The translations under genes and the position numbers were made by a program. A stretch of 48,357 bases of DNA from Gammaproteobacteria bacterium. GTDB taxonomy: Bacteria; Pseudomonadota; Gammaproteobacteria; Magnimaribacterales; AG-339-G14. Position 1 is the first letter of the stretch. Each line of letters begins with the position of its first letter. Shown here piece by piece: positions 10,554 to 19,983 of this stretch. The stretch covers positions 1 through 48,357 of the forward strand of contig SGZL01000006.1 of NCBI GenBank assembly GCA_004213955.1. Reading direction: 5' to 3'. Below the pieces are notes generated by a model, which saw only the letters and a list, made by a program, of their open reading frames with translations, was not told the DNA's origin and made no database searches.

Positions 10554-10964
10554 ATGTACCTAACAAAAAGAATAGTGATCTTAATTATGACTTTTTCAGT
10601 CTATTTAAGTTCAAGTGATTCTATTTATGACTCAGTGCCTAACTCAAAAGAAGCTATTAAAATTTATGCTGATAAAAAAGAAGAGACAGTAGAAATAAAT
10701 TTTAAATTGCATGAAGGAATTTACGTCTATAAGAACAAAATTAAAGTTCGACAAGATACATTTTTTAACCCTTTTATTATTTTAGGTGAAATAACATTTA
10801 TAAAAGATAAATTTTTTGGAGAACAACCTATTTTAGAAAAAGATTTTAGTTTAAATCTCAAACTTTCTGATACTATTTCTAGTGGAGATATTTACTTAGA
10901 ATATCAAGGGTGTTTCAGAAACTATTTTTGTTTCAACAAAGAAGTAAAAAAGATTTCTTATTAG
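10554..10964 (+). CDS. Stand-alone DsbD N-terminal (alpha) domain-like periplasmic protein
   Basis: This 136-residue protein has a signal peptide (KR n-region, then IVILIMTFSVYL) and one domain resembling the N-terminal domain of DsbD. The HEGIYVYKNKIKV strand and YQGCFRNYFC match the DsbD-alpha pattern. Cys120 and Cys126 keep the five-residue spacing of the E. coli redox pair (Cys103/Cys109). DsbD normally continues into an eight-helix membrane domain and a C-terminal thioredoxin domain, about 570 residues in all. Here the frame simply stops, and aroQ begins 60 bases later with no remnant between. I recall full-length dsbD lying before aroQ-accB-accC in Pseudomonas, so this looks like a reduced descendant. 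Its electron donor is unknown. Confidence 0.72.
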   Translation: MYLTKRIVILIMTFSVYLSSSDSIYDSVPNSKEAIKIYADKKEETVEINFKLHEGIYVYKNKIKVRQDTFFNPFIILGEITFIKDKFFGEQPILEKDFSLNLKLSDTISSGDIYLEYQGCFRNYFCFNKEVKKISY

Positions 10965-10986
10965 AATACATCTTCTTCTAAATTCT

Positions 10987-11015
10987 TTGAAATAAATACT
11001 AAAATCTCTTAAAAT
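10987..11015 (+). promoter_or_regulatory. Candidate sigma70 promoter for aroQ-accB-accC-leuS
   Basis: TTGAAA (10987-10992) and TAAAAT (11010-11015) are separated by exactly 17 bases, each a five-of-six match. The aroQ ATG at 11025 would leave a nearly leaderless message. This is consistent with the absence of a Shine-Dalgarno sequence before aroQ, but it remains a by-eye call. Confidence 0.42.
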
Positions 11016-11024
11016 CCCTAAAAT

Positions 11025-11468
11025 ATGTCTAATCTACTTCTCTTAAATGGTCCAAATCTAAACCTTCTTGGTTCTAGAGAGAAAGATATTTATGGAAGTA
11101 GTACTTTAGAAGATATTGAATCCAAACTTACCGAACTTGCAGCAAAGAACAATATAAAGTTGGACTGCTTTCAAAGTAATGCGGAACACGAACTTGTAGA
11201 TAAAATACAAGAGGCCAAAAAAAATGACGTAAAAATTATTCTTTTTAATCCTGGGGCTTTTACTCACACTAGTGTTGCATTGAGAGATGCGGTTTTGGGA
11301 GTAGACATTCCAATGATAGAAATCCACATTAGTAATATTTTTGGAAGAGAAAGTTTTAGAGAAAAATCTTTTTTCTCAGATATTTCTATTGGCGTGATCT
11401 CTGGATTGGGAGAAGAAAGTTACGTTAGCGCATTAGATTTTGCAATTAAAAAAATTGGAGATATGTAA
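11025..11468 (+). CDS. aroQ: Type II 3-dehydroquinate dehydratase
   Basis: AroQ catalyses the third step of the shikimate pathway, dehydration of 3-dehydroquinate. The 147-residue protein opens with LLLLNGPNLNLLGSRE, the type II signature. It has the catalytic tyrosine in IYGSSTL, NPGAFTHTSVALRDAV, and the histidine-containing IEIHISNIFGRE. Length and motifs exclude the type I enzyme. Its stop directly abuts the accB start at 11469; the aroQ-accB-accC order is conserved in many Gammaproteobacteria. Confidence 0.96.
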   Translation: MSNLLLLNGPNLNLLGSREKDIYGSSTLEDIESKLTELAAKNNIKLDCFQSNAEHELVDKIQEAKKNDVKIILFNPGAFTHTSVALRDAVLGVDIPMIEIHISNIFGRESFREKSFFSDISIGVISGLGEESYVSALDFAIKKIGDM

Positions 11469-11936
11469 ATGGATATAAGAAAAGTAAAAAAATTGATTGA
11501 GATGTTAGAAGACTCTAATCTCAATGAAATTGAAATTAAAGAAGGTGAAGAATCAGTAAAATTAGTAAAAGCGGGTTCAAATTTATCTCAGACTTTAGTC
11601 GCTCAACCAGCTGCTCAGCCTTTAGAAGGAAAATCCATTACTAAAGAGGAGCCAGAAAAAATTGAGAAAGATACAGAGGTTGAAGAAACTAAGAAAGTTT
11701 CAGGTAAAGAGATTAAATCGCCAATGGTTGGAACTTTTTATGGAGCTCCTAATCCTGGGGCCGAAACTTTTGTAAAAGTAGGCGATAACGTAAACGAAGG
11801 AGACGTACTTTGTATCATTGAAGCAATGAAAATGATGAATGAAGTTAAAGCAGATTTCAGTGGAACAATCATAGATATAGTTCCTGACGATGCAGAACCA
11901 GTTGAATTTGGACAAACTCTTTTTATCTTAGAATAA
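11469..11936 (+). CDS. accB: Biotin carboxyl carrier protein of acetyl-CoA carboxylase
   Basis: AccB carries the biotin that shuttles carboxyl groups in acetyl-CoA carboxylase, the first step of fatty-acid synthesis. It has 155 residues: a short N-terminal helix region, a flexible linker (about 35-80) rich in Ala, Pro, Glu and Lys, and the C-terminal biotinyl domain. The biotinylation motif EAMKMMNE places the modified lysine at 121. It abuts aroQ without spacing and precedes accC by two bases, so translation is likely coupled. Confidence 0.97.
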   Translation: MDIRKVKKLIEMLEDSNLNEIEIKEGEESVKLVKAGSNLSQTLVAQPAAQPLEGKSITKEEPEKIEKDTEVEETKKVSGKEIKSPMVGTFYGAPNPGAETFVKVGDNVNEGDVLCIIEAMKMMNEVKADFSGTIIDIVPDDAEPVEFGQTLFILE

Positions 11937-11938
11937 GG

Positions 11939-13279
11939 ATGTTCGACAAAATATTAATTGCCAACAGAGGTGAGATAGCACTTCGTGTGCTGAAGGCCTG
12001 CAAAGAGATGGATATAAAATCTGTAGCAGTCTATTCAGAACCTGATAAGGAGCTAAAGCACGTTAAGATGGCTGATGAAGCTATTTGTATAGGCCCTGCT
12101 CAATCAAATAAGAGTTATTTGAACATTCCAGCCCTTATAAGTGCCTGCGAGGTATCTGGAGCAGATGCTGTTCATCCCGGTGTAGGTTTTTTAGCCGAAA
12201 ATGATCATTTTGCTGAACAAGTTGTAGCAAGTGGATACACATTTATTGGACCAGATCCAGAATCAATAAGAATTATGGGTAATAAAATCTCTGCTAAAGA
12301 AATGGCTACTTCAGTAGGTTTGCAATGTGTTCCAGGCAGTGGAAGAGTTTCTGCAACGAATAGAGAAACTTTAGACATAGCTAACTCAATAGGATACCCC
12401 CTACTAATAAAAGCTGCAGCAGGAGGTGGCGGAAAGGGAATTAAAATTGTCAGAAAAGAAGAAGAACTTCTTTCTAGTATGAGAATAACTCAACAGGAAG
12501 CATTAAATAGCTTTGGGAGTGACGAGATATATCTAGAAAAGTTTATTGAAAATCCAAGACATATTGAAGTGCAAGTAATTGCTGACAATTTTGGTAATGC
12601 TCTACATTTTTTTGAAAGAGACTGTTCTATTCAAAGAAAAAACCAAAAAATTATCGAGGAAGCACCAGCATGGGACTTAAATGAAACCAAAAAAGAGGAA
12701 TTGTTTAAGCTTTGCATAAATTGTTTAAAGAAAATGAAATACAAAGGTGTCGGGACTTTTGAATTTCTTTATAAAGACGATGAGTTTTATTTCATAGAGA
12801 TGAATACTAGATTGCAAGTTGAACATACCGTTACAGAAATGATAACTAATATGGACTTAGTTAAATTACAAATAGAAACAGCGGCAGGTCAGGAACTTGA
12901 ACTTAAACAAAACGATATAAAAAAGTATGGGCATGCGATTGAATGCAGAATAAATGCTGAAGATCCTGAGACGTTTATTCCATCTCCAGGAAAGGTCACG
13001 GAATACGATCCGCCAGGAGGTATTGGTATTAGAGTCGACTCACATCTTTATGCGGGTTATACGGTGTCGCCTTACTATGATGCATTGATTGCTAAAATAT
13101 GTGCTTTCTCTTTTGATAGAAAATCTGCAATCAAAAGAATGTCTTTCGCTTTAGAGGAGTTCTTTGTTGAAGGAATTATGACTAACAAAGATCTTCAAGA
13201 AATAATTATGAAGGAGCCTAAATTTTTTGAAGGAGATATCTCAATTAATTATCTTAAAGACGTTCTTAATATTAGCTGA
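11939..13279 (+). CDS. accC: Biotin carboxylase subunit of acetyl-CoA carboxylase
   Basis: AccC uses ATP and bicarbonate to carboxylate the biotin on AccB. The 446-residue protein has the ATP-grasp layout: N-terminal [18 protein letters not shown], glycine-rich [44 protein letters not shown], and the catalytic [15 protein letters not shown]. The C-terminal biotin-carboxylase domain has [12 protein letters not shown]. Length is normal. Its TGA overlaps the ATG of leuS (TGATG), which ties fatty-acid initiation to the leuS-lptE-holA run. Confidence 0.97.
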   Translation: MFDKILIANRGEIALRVLKACKEMDIKSVAVYSEPDKELKHVKMADEAICIGPAQSNKSYLNIPALISACEVSGADAVHPGVGFLAENDHFAEQVVASGYTFIGPDPESIRIMGNKISAKEMATSVGLQCVPGSGRVSATNRETLDIANSIGYPLLIKAAAGGGGKGIKIVRKEEELLSSMRITQQEALNSFGSDEIYLEKFIENPRHIEVQVIADNFGNALHFFERDCSIQRKNQKIIEEAPAWDLNETKKEELFKLCINCLKKMKYKGVGTFEFLYKDDEFYFIEMNTRLQVEHTVTEMITNMDLVKLQIETAAGQELELKQNDIKKYGHAIECRINAEDPETFIPSPGKVTEYDPPGGIGIRVDSHLYAGYTVSPYYDALIAKICAFSFDRKSAIKRMSFALEEFFVEGIMTNKDLQEIIMKEPKFFEGDISINYLKDVLNIS

Positions 13280-15651
13280 TGGGTAAAACTCAAGAATATA
13301 ACCCGAGTAAAATTGAAAAAAAAATTCAGGATTTTTGGGAAAAAAATAAAAGCTTTGAAGTAGAAGCAGATTCAGAAAAAGAAAAATTTTACTGTTTAAG
13401 TATGTTCCCTTATCCATCTGGCGAACTTCATATGGGGCATGTAAGAAATTATACAATCGGAGATGTAATTTCTAGATTTCAGAGAATGAAGGGTAAAAAT
13501 GTGTTGCAACCAATGGGTTGGGATGCATTTGGTCTTCCTGCAGAAAATGCGGCTATTGAAAATAATGTATCGCCAAAAGAATGGACTGAAACAAATATAG
13601 AAAAAATGAAAATCCAGCTTAAGTCCTTAGGGTTTAGCTATGATTGGAGAAGAGAATTTAAAACTTGTGACGAAGATTATTTTAAGTGGGAGCAATGGTT
13701 ATTTTGTGAGCTTTACAAGAAGAATTTAGTTATCAGAGAAGAAGCAGAAGTTAATTGGGATCCTGTCGACAAAACAGTGCTAGCAAACGAACAGGTTATC
13801 GATGGAAAGGGATGGCGATCTGGAGCAGAGGTAGAGAAAAAAACTATCAGTCAGTGGGCTTTAAAGATTGAAGATTACGCAGATGAGTTGTTGACAGAAC
13901 TTAATAATCTTACTGGGTGGCCAGAGCAAGTAAAACTTATGCAAAAAAACTGGATTGGTAAGTCAGAAGGAATGGAATTCGCGTTTGAGACTAGCACTAA
14001 AGATACTCTAAAGGTATTCACCACACGACCAGATACAATCATGGGGGTAACTTTCATAGCGCTTTCTTTGTCTCATCCAATTACAAAAAGCTTTATTGAA
14101 GAAGATGAGGATCTTAAAAATTGGGTTTTAGAAAATTCTAAAGGATCTACCTCCGAAATAAATTCAGCTTTGGCAGCAAAAGAGGGATTTAAATTAAATG
14201 CTCACGCTTATCATCCAATAACAAAACAAAAAATTGAAATCTGGGTAGGAAATTATGTTCTTCAATACGGTTTTGGAGCATTGATGGGAGTTCCTGCTCA
14301 TGATCAAAGAGATTACGACTTTGCAAAAAAATATAACATTGAAATCAAACAAGTAATTCAAGATCCAGAAAAAAAAGTAAATATTTCAAAAGAAGCTTAT
14401 ATAGAAAAAGGAGTGATCTTTAATTCTGATTTTTTAGATGGATTGTTTTCTGACGAAGTTCTAGACAAATTAGAAGAATTTGGCAAAAGAAAAACAAATT
14501 TTAGATTAAGAAATTGGGGCGTTTCTAGACAAAGAAGTTGGGGAGCTCCAATTCCAATGATGATAAACGATGCTGATCCTGGAGATGTTCTTCCATTTTC
14601 AGAACTTAAAGATGCTGACTTAAAAAATGATTCAATCAGTTTAAATAACAAAATTTACACAAAAGATTCCGATACTTTTGACACTTTTGTTGAATCTTCT
14701 TGGTACTTTGCAAGATTTGCATCTTATAAGTCTCAAGATAAGATTCTTGATGATGAAGCAAACTACTGGCTTCCAGTAGACCAATACATAGGTGGAATTG
14801 AACACGCAATCTTACACCTTTTATATTCAAGGTTTTTTTGTAAAGCAATGAATGATTTAAACCTTTTGGAAACAAGAGAACCTTTCACAAATTTACTATG
14901 CCAAGGAATGGTTTTAAAAGATGGCTCTAAAATGTCTAAATCAAAAGGTAACGTTGTAAATCCTAAAGACTTGATTGAAGAGTTTGGTTCTGATGCAGTA
15001 AGAATGTTTTCAATGTTTGCGGCGCCGCCTAATCAATCATTGGAATGGTCTAATGAAGGTTTAAAAGGGTCTTTTAAGTTTTTAAATAAATTATGGAATC
15101 TTACTCAAATTATTAAGACTCAAAAAATTAAAGATAGTGATGAAAATGAAATTGATGAAAAACTGGAAGTTAAACTAAACCAAACTATAAAAAAGGTTTC
15201 TGATGACTTCGACAGAAGACAGTCATTTAATACGGCTATCTCCTCTATTATGGAATTGATAAATTTCATTCCTAGTATTTTCTTGGAAGAAATAACTACA
15301 AGTCAAAGGAGTAAAACACTAAGAAATATAGTCAACAAAAGTTTGCTAATGCTTTACCCTATTTCGCCCCACATTTGTCATGAGCTTTGGGATCAACTTA
15401 ACGAGGATAAAATTGAAGATAATAAATGGCCTAATTTTGATAAATCATATTTAGAATCTTCAGAATTTGATTTCGTTATTCAAGTCAACGGAAAAGTTAG
15501 AGGCTCCATAAAGGTAGGTCTTGAAGACGAAAAAGAGAACATTATAAATTCTGCAAAAAAAATTGAGAATGTGAAAAAATTTATATCAGGTAAAGAGGTC
15601 CTTAAGGTAATATTTATAGAAAAGAAATTAATCAACTTTGTCATTAAATGA
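13279..15651 (+). CDS. leuS: Leucyl-tRNA synthetase
   Basis: LeuRS charges tRNA-Leu. It is 790 residues, against about 860 in E. coli. The class I motif HMGH is at 51-54 and KMSKS at 551-555. The CP1 editing domain keeps TTRPDT and [13 protein letters not shown], so proofreading is expected. The C-terminal domain ends [14 protein letters not shown]. The shortening is largely explained by loss of the leucine-specific insertion: [12 protein letters not shown] runs straight into KMSKS, where E. coli has roughly 45 extra residues. Bacillus-type enzymes also lack this domain. The start overlaps the accC stop and the 3' end overlaps lptE by four bases. Confidence 0.97.
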   Translation: MGKTQEYNPSKIEKKIQDFWEKNKSFEVEADSEKEKFYCLSMFPYPSGELHMGHVRNYTIGDVISRFQRMKGKNVLQPMGWDAFGLPAENAAIENNVSPKEWTETNIEKMKIQLKSLGFSYDWRREFKTCDEDYFKWEQWLFCELYKKNLVIREEAEVNWDPVDKTVLANEQVIDGKGWRSGAEVEKKTISQWALKIEDYADELLTELNNLTGWPEQVKLMQKNWIGKSEGMEFAFETSTKDTLKVFTTRPDTIMGVTFIALSLSHPITKSFIEEDEDLKNWVLENSKGSTSEINSALAAKEGFKLNAHAYHPITKQKIEIWVGNYVLQYGFGALMGVPAHDQRDYDFAKKYNIEIKQVIQDPEKKVNISKEAYIEKGVIFNSDFLDGLFSDEVLDKLEEFGKRKTNFRLRNWGVSRQRSWGAPIPMMINDADPGDVLPFSELKDADLKNDSISLNNKIYTKDSDTFDTFVESSWYFARFASYKSQDKILDDEANYWLPVDQYIGGIEHAILHLLYSRFFCKAMNDLNLLETREPFTNLLCQGMVLKDGSKMSKSKGNVVNPKDLIEEFGSDAVRMFSMFAAPPNQSLEWSNEGLKGSFKFLNKLWNLTQIIKTQKIKDSDENEIDEKLEVKLNQTIKKVSDDFDRRQSFNTAISSIMELINFIPSIFLEEITTSQRSKTLRNIVNKSLLMLYPISPHICHELWDQLNEDKIEDNKWPNFDKSYLESSEFDFVIQVNGKVRGSIKVGLEDEKENIINSAKKIENVKKFISGKEVLKVIFIEKKLINFVIK

Positions 15652-16124
15652 AGCTATATCCATCTCTATTATTATTTATTTTATTTAGCTGCGGCTATTC
15701 TCCAGTAAATGAATCTGAAGAAGATGCGCTAAAAATTTATTTTTCTTTCAAAAATAATCCATTAAATCAATCTCTTCTTGTTGAAATTAGAAAAAATACC
15801 TCTTTTCTAAATCTAGAAATTTCATCATTAGATGAAGCAGACTTAGAAATTGAAATTGTAAATCACAGAATCGGAAAATTCTTAAACGCTACAGATAAAA
15901 ATTTTTTTCCAGCCGTGGGTAAATTAGACTACCAATTTGATTTTTACTTGAAAACAAATTCTAAAAGCGAATTTATAGAATTTTTTGCAAATGAAGATTT
16001 TGCTTACGACACTGATAGTATTTTATCTAACGAACAAAAAATTGAAGAAATTAAAATAAATTTTTTCCAACAAGCGCTAAATGAATTAGCTTTTAGGATT
16101 TCAAACTTTTCATCTAGCCTTTAA
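15648..16124 (+). CDS. lptE: LPS-assembly lipoprotein LptE
   Basis: LptE plugs the LptD barrel and helps place lipopolysaccharide in the outer membrane. Sequence conservation is low. The call rests on a lipoprotein signal ([11 protein letters not shown], lipidated Cys15, with the CGY typical of LptE), a 158-residue length, and the conserved position between leuS and holA. An [16 protein letters not shown] segment and an aromatic-rich [12 protein letters not shown] strand fit the expected beta-sheet fold. It overlaps leuS by four bases and shares one base with holA, so all three are translationally linked. Confidence 0.82.
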   Translation: MKLYPSLLLFILFSCGYSPVNESEEDALKIYFSFKNNPLNQSLLVEIRKNTSFLNLEISSLDEADLEIEIVNHRIGKFLNATDKNFFPAVGKLDYQFDFYLKTNSKSEFIEFFANEDFAYDTDSILSNEQKIEEIKINFFQQALNELAFRISNFSSSL

Positions 16125-17056
16125 TGAAAGCTCCTAACATTTATACAATTCATGGCGCAGAACCCTTTCTTATCGAATTAAAACGAGATGAAATAATTCA
16201 AGATTTAAAAAAAAAGGAATATTTTTTAAGAGAAATTTTTTTTAGTAATGACTCTGGTTTTAAGTTAGAAAATTTATTTAAAGAGAACGAAACCTCGTTG
16301 TTTAGTGAAAAAAAAATCATAGATCTTAGGCTGAGTTCTTCGCTTACAAAAGATAATTCCGAAACTTTTATAGACTTTTGCAGACATCTAAGTGAAGACA
16401 AATCGTTAATAGTTTCTATCATTAATATTGAGAGAGTAACTACTAAAAAATGGTTTAAAGAGATATCTACTATCTCAGAGGTTACGGAAATAAAAAAAAT
16501 ATATCCTAATCAGTTCAAAAATTGGGTTGTTCAGCAATCAAAAAAAAATTCTCTTGAATTAGATATTGAAACGTTAAATCTAATTATTGAAAAAACTCAG
16601 GGAAATTTTCTTGCTGCAATTCAAGAAATTAAATTCCTAAAAACTTTAAATGCTGATGAAAAGACTTCTATTTCTGAAAATTCAGATTTTGAAATATTTA
16701 ATTTATCTGACTCCATACTCAGTGATGATGTCGATATGAGTTTAAAAATATTTAAAAATCTTCAAAATAAAAAAACTGCCGAGCCAATTATCTTATGGTT
16801 TCTATTTAGAGAAATGGAAAGATTAATCTTGACCAAAGAAGACCCTAGTTCTTATTTTCCTGGTCCTAGAACATACTCAGACAACTTGAGAAGAAAATCC
16901 TCAAAACTAGAACTAAGTTTTATTATTAACTTGAAGAGAGAATTAGCAAAACTCGATAGAGATTTTAAAATGGGTAGAAGTGATTTTTGGAGCACAAGCG
17001 AAAAGATACTTATTAAACTTTGCAATCCTCAATTTTTTTCAAAAAACCCTGTTTAA
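16124..17056 (+). CDS. holA: DNA polymerase III delta subunit
   Basis: HolA opens the beta clamp as part of the clamp loader. The 310-residue protein is recognisable by YTIHGAEPFLIELKRDEI at the N-terminus (the delta-family YLLxGxExxL pattern), LFSEKKIIDLRLSS, and FKNWVVQQSKKNSLELDIETLNLIIEKTQGNFLAAIQEIKFL in the middle. It lies directly after lptE, the conserved leuS-lptE-holA order. In E. coli nadD follows; here nadD is on the opposite strand, six genes away. The last 44 bases overlap the 3' end of convergent dat. Confidence 0.9.
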   Translation: MKAPNIYTIHGAEPFLIELKRDEIIQDLKKKEYFLREIFFSNDSGFKLENLFKENETSLFSEKKIIDLRLSSSLTKDNSETFIDFCRHLSEDKSLIVSIINIERVTTKKWFKEISTISEVTEIKKIYPNQFKNWVVQQSKKNSLELDIETLNLIIEKTQGNFLAAIQEIKFLKTLNADEKTSISENSDFEIFNLSDSILSDDVDMSLKIFKNLQNKKTAEPIILWFLFREMERLILTKEDPSSYFPGPRTYSDNLRRKSSKLELSFIINLKRELAKLDRDFKMGRSDFWSTSEKILIKLCNPQFFSKNPV

Positions 17057-17861
17057 CTGATTGAAATAATTTGCCAGGAATCCCATTTCCGATGACCTTT
17101 TTATCAAGTTCGACAATCGGAAGAATCCCTTTGGTTGTATTAGTAATCCAAAGTTCATCTGATTTAAATAAAAACTCTTCATTAATTTTCTTTTCTTCGA
17201 AATTTAAATTTAGATCTTCGAATATTTCTATAATTACTTTCCTTGTGATTCCAGGGAGGATGTTTGCGTCTAATGGAGGAGTAAATATTCTATTTTCATT
17301 TACGCAGAAAACGTTACTCACAGCTCCTTCAGTAATGAATCCAGCATCACTCATCAAAAGTTCATCCACTCCTTCCTCTTGAGCTTTTATTTTGTATAAA
17401 ACATTTGCTAATAAAGAAGTAGATTTAACTGAACTTTTTTTCCATCGGATATCGGAACTTAAAATTGCTTTTATGGTTTCATTATTTTCGTTAGGAACAT
17501 TTTTCATTTCAAAAGAACATATAAATAAAGTTGGCTTTGTATCTTCTTTTGGAATGTGATTCCTAATCTCTTCCATTCCTCTTGAAATTTGCAAGTATAT
17601 TATTTGATTTTTTTCTAGATTTTTTAGACAAACTTCTTTCAAAATAGATTTAATTTCAGAATCAGAAAGATTTAGATTAATACCCAGGAATTCTAAGTTT
17701 TTATTTAACCTATTTATGTGATCATCCAATCTGAAAAGGTTTTTATTATAGGCAGCAAGAACTTCATACACCGAATCTCCGAAAAGGAAACCTCTGTCTA
17801 AAGGGGAAATACTTGCCTTGCTAAGCTCAATAAAATCTTCGTTTAGATAACAGATTGTCAT
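17013..17861 (-). CDS. dat: D-amino acid aminotransferase (class IV, PLP)
   Basis: Dat interconverts D-alanine and D-glutamate using pyridoxal phosphate and could supply D-amino acids for peptidoglycan. The 282-residue protein has the fold-type IV layout: LDRGFLFGDSVYEV near residue 25, YLQISRGMEEIRNHIP around 90-104 with the Dat-type RNH substrate motif, and the PLP lysine at 146 in SSVKSTSLLANVL. The RNH motif argues against branched-chain aminotransferase and aminodeoxychorismate lyase, the main alternatives. It is the last gene of the minus-strand peptidoglycan operon, abutting dacA, which supports a wall role. Confidence 0.85.
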   Translation of the reverse strand: MTICYLNEDFIELSKASISPLDRGFLFGDSVYEVLAAYNKNLFRLDDHINRLNKNLEFLGINLNLSDSEIKSILKEVCLKNLEKNQIIYLQISRGMEEIRNHIPKEDTKPTLFICSFEMKNVPNENNETIKAILSSDIRWKKSSVKSTSLLANVLYKIKAQEEGVDELLMSDAGFITEGAVSNVFCVNENRIFTPPLDANILPGITRKVIIEIFEDLNLNFEEKKINEEFLFKSDELWITNTTKGILPIVELDKKVIGNGIPGKLFQSVKQGFLKKIEDCKV

Positions 17862-19015
17862 TAATTAACTTCGTCTTGCATAAAAAAACTGTAGATATAA
17901 AAACCTATAGCTTCGAATGTAGAAGATAAAAAACCTTTTGAATCTATTTTTTTTACAGCAACAAGATCTATACTCTTTAAAGTTTTATTGTCGATAACAA
18001 AGTCTAAAGAATCTAAAGTATCGCCTTTCTGAATTGGGGCCTTAACGCCTAAGTTTTTAGAAACAATTAATTCAAGAGAATTAAATTCAGGTTTAGTGAG
18101 AGTGAGATATACATCTTCGGATGGCCCTAAGTTAAGAACATCTTCGCTTCCAGCCCATACATCTACTGAAGAAACCGTCTCGTATTTGGAAAGAATTTTT
18201 TTAGTGGAATAATATCTAAAGCCATAGTCAAGAAGTCTTCGGCTATCTCGAAGTCGCGCTTTTTCTGAAGAGCTGTTTAAAGTTACCGCAATTAACCGCA
18301 TATCACCCCTCTTAGCCGAAGAGACCATGCAATATCCTGAACTAGTGGTATGGCCAGTTTTTATGCCGTCAATTGAGTCATCTTGCCAAAGCAGGCTGTT
18401 ACGATTTAACTGTCTAATATCGTTGTAAGTAAACTCTTTTTGGCTAAAAATTTTATAAGTATCTGGGTAATCTTCTACCAATCTAATGCTGAGTTTTGCA
18501 ATATCTTTTGCCGTAGAATAATGATTCACATCTGGAAGGCCTGTTGGGTTCATAAAATTTGTTTCTTCCAATTGCATTTCTTTAGCATATTCATTCATTA
18601 AAATTGAAAAATCATATTCAGAACCGGCAATATGTTCTGCTAAAGCACAGCTTGCATCGTTTCCTGACTGCACTATGATTCCCAACATTAAATTCTCAAC
18701 GGTAACTTCTGTTCCCTCTTTTACAAACATTCTAGATCCTTCAGTCCGCCAACATTTTTCACTAATTTTTACTAATGAGTCGTTTCTTAGAAAGCCTTTA
18801 TTAATTTGATCTGCGACAACATAGGCAGTCATTATCTTTGTGATGCTTGCCAAACCGGTTGATTGATTTGAGTTCTCCTCAGAAATAACTTTTAAAGTTT
18901 TTGCGTCAAGCAAAAGATAGCTTGTTGCCGATAACTGGGGTGGGTTAGGAATTAAAGCTTGAGAATAAGAATTTAGACTTATAAAAAATAACCCAAATAA
19001 ATAAACTAATTTCAT
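17861..19015 (-). CDS. dacA: D-alanyl-D-alanine carboxypeptidase (PBP5/6 type)
   Basis: DacA trims the terminal D-alanine from peptidoglycan stem peptides in the periplasm. The 384-residue protein has a signal peptide ending near SYSQA (residue 20). Its serine-peptidase motifs are SITK (Ser57, Lys60), SGN in VQSGNDASCALAEH, and KTGHTTSSGYC. The PBP5-type C-terminal beta domain follows, and an amphipathic tail (FEAIGFYIYSFFMQDE) matches the membrane-anchoring helix of this family. It lies between mltB and dat in the same operon. The lipoprotein gene rlpA often found here is absent. Confidence 0.95.
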   Translation of the reverse strand: MKLVYLFGLFFISLNSYSQALIPNPPQLSATSYLLLDAKTLKVISEENSNQSTGLASITKIMTAYVVADQINKGFLRNDSLVKISEKCWRTEGSRMFVKEGTEVTVENLMLGIIVQSGNDASCALAEHIAGSEYDFSILMNEYAKEMQLEETNFMNPTGLPDVNHYSTAKDIAKLSIRLVEDYPDTYKIFSQKEFTYNDIRQLNRNSLLWQDDSIDGIKTGHTTSSGYCMVSSAKRGDMRLIAVTLNSSSEKARLRDSRRLLDYGFRYYSTKKILSKYETVSSVDVWAGSEDVLNLGPSEDVYLTLTKPEFNSLELIVSKNLGVKAPIQKGDTLDSLDFVIDNKTLKSIDLVAVKKIDSKGFLSSTFEAIGFYIYSFFMQDEVN

Positions 19016-19023
19016 ACTTGTAT

Positions 19024-19983
19024 CTAATTTTTTAACTCTTCGCTCAAAAGAAAGACTGACATTGCATACTTAGAACTTGGATTATACCTTGTTATTGCGT
19101 AAAGATTTTTATCACCTATCCAAAACTCATCTCTTTCTTCGTTTTTTGGGAAAAGAGAAATTTGAATATATTTTTTTGAAAAATCAAAATTATCATTTTC
19201 ATAAATAACATCTAAGTCTTTGTAAGGAACTAATTTAAAAGATGATTTGATTAATTTATTTTTTCTTTTAGCTAAAGCTGGAAGTGCAATAAATCCATCT
19301 CTATCCCATCCTCTTTTATTTCCTTTATTAGAAGATAAAAAGTTTGCCACACTCCCTATGGCATCTGCCGCGTTATTCATAATGTCTCTTTTACCATCCT
19401 CATCGAAATCCAAAGCTAATCTTCTGTAATTATCAGGCATAAATTGGGCAAACCCCATGGCTCCGGCATAAGATCCTCTAACTCCAGTTATTTCGAAGTT
19501 TTCTTCTCTAGAAAGTAAGAAAAACTCTTCCAATTGTTTTTTAAAAAAAGATCTTCTTCTGGGGTAATCAAACGCAGCTGTACTTAATGCATCAATGACT
19601 CTTATCTTTCCTTTGTACCCGCCATAATTTGTTTCCAACCCGATAATTGCTGCTATAACCTCTCGAGGAACTCCAAAATCTTTCTCCGCCTTATCAAACC
19701 ATCTTTCGTAGGTATTGAGAAAAACCTTACCGCTTTGAATTCTAAAAAAAGAAACTCTATTTTTATATTGATCCCATGAAACAACTTTTTCAGCAGGTTT
19801 ATTCATGGAGTCAATTATATTTTGCTGTTTTACTGCTTTTGAGAAAACCTCTACTAAATAAGTCTTATCAAAGTCATGTTCTGTAGACATGAAATCTATA
19901 AATTCATGAACTTCGTCGCGATCTAAGTAATTAGAATGAACATAAGAGCAAAAACAAATCAAAAAAATAAAATTATATTTCAT
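19024..19983 (-). CDS. mltB: Lytic murein transglycosylase B
   Basis: MltB cleaves peptidoglycan glycan strands to 1,6-anhydromuramoyl ends. The 319-residue protein has a signal peptide (FIFLICFCSYVHS). Although it contains Cys residues there, the context is not a good lipobox, so it may be soluble. The catalytic glutamate is in IGLETNYGGYKGK, followed by DALSTAAFDYPRRRSFFKKQLEEFF and SYAGAMGFAQFMPDNYRRLALDFDEDGKRD, all family hallmarks. It lies one base after rodA on the transcript and eight bases before dacA. Confidence 0.93.
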   Translation of the reverse strand: MKYNFIFLICFCSYVHSNYLDRDEVHEFIDFMSTEHDFDKTYLVEVFSKAVKQQNIIDSMNKPAEKVVSWDQYKNRVSFFRIQSGKVFLNTYERWFDKAEKDFGVPREVIAAIIGLETNYGGYKGKIRVIDALSTAAFDYPRRRSFFKKQLEEFFLLSREENFEITGVRGSYAGAMGFAQFMPDNYRRLALDFDEDGKRDIMNNAADAIGSVANFLSSNKGNKRGWDRDGFIALPALAKRKNKLIKSSFKLVPYKDLDVIYENDNFDFSKKYIQISLFPKNEERDEFWIGDKNLYAITRYNPSSKYAMSVFLLSEELKN

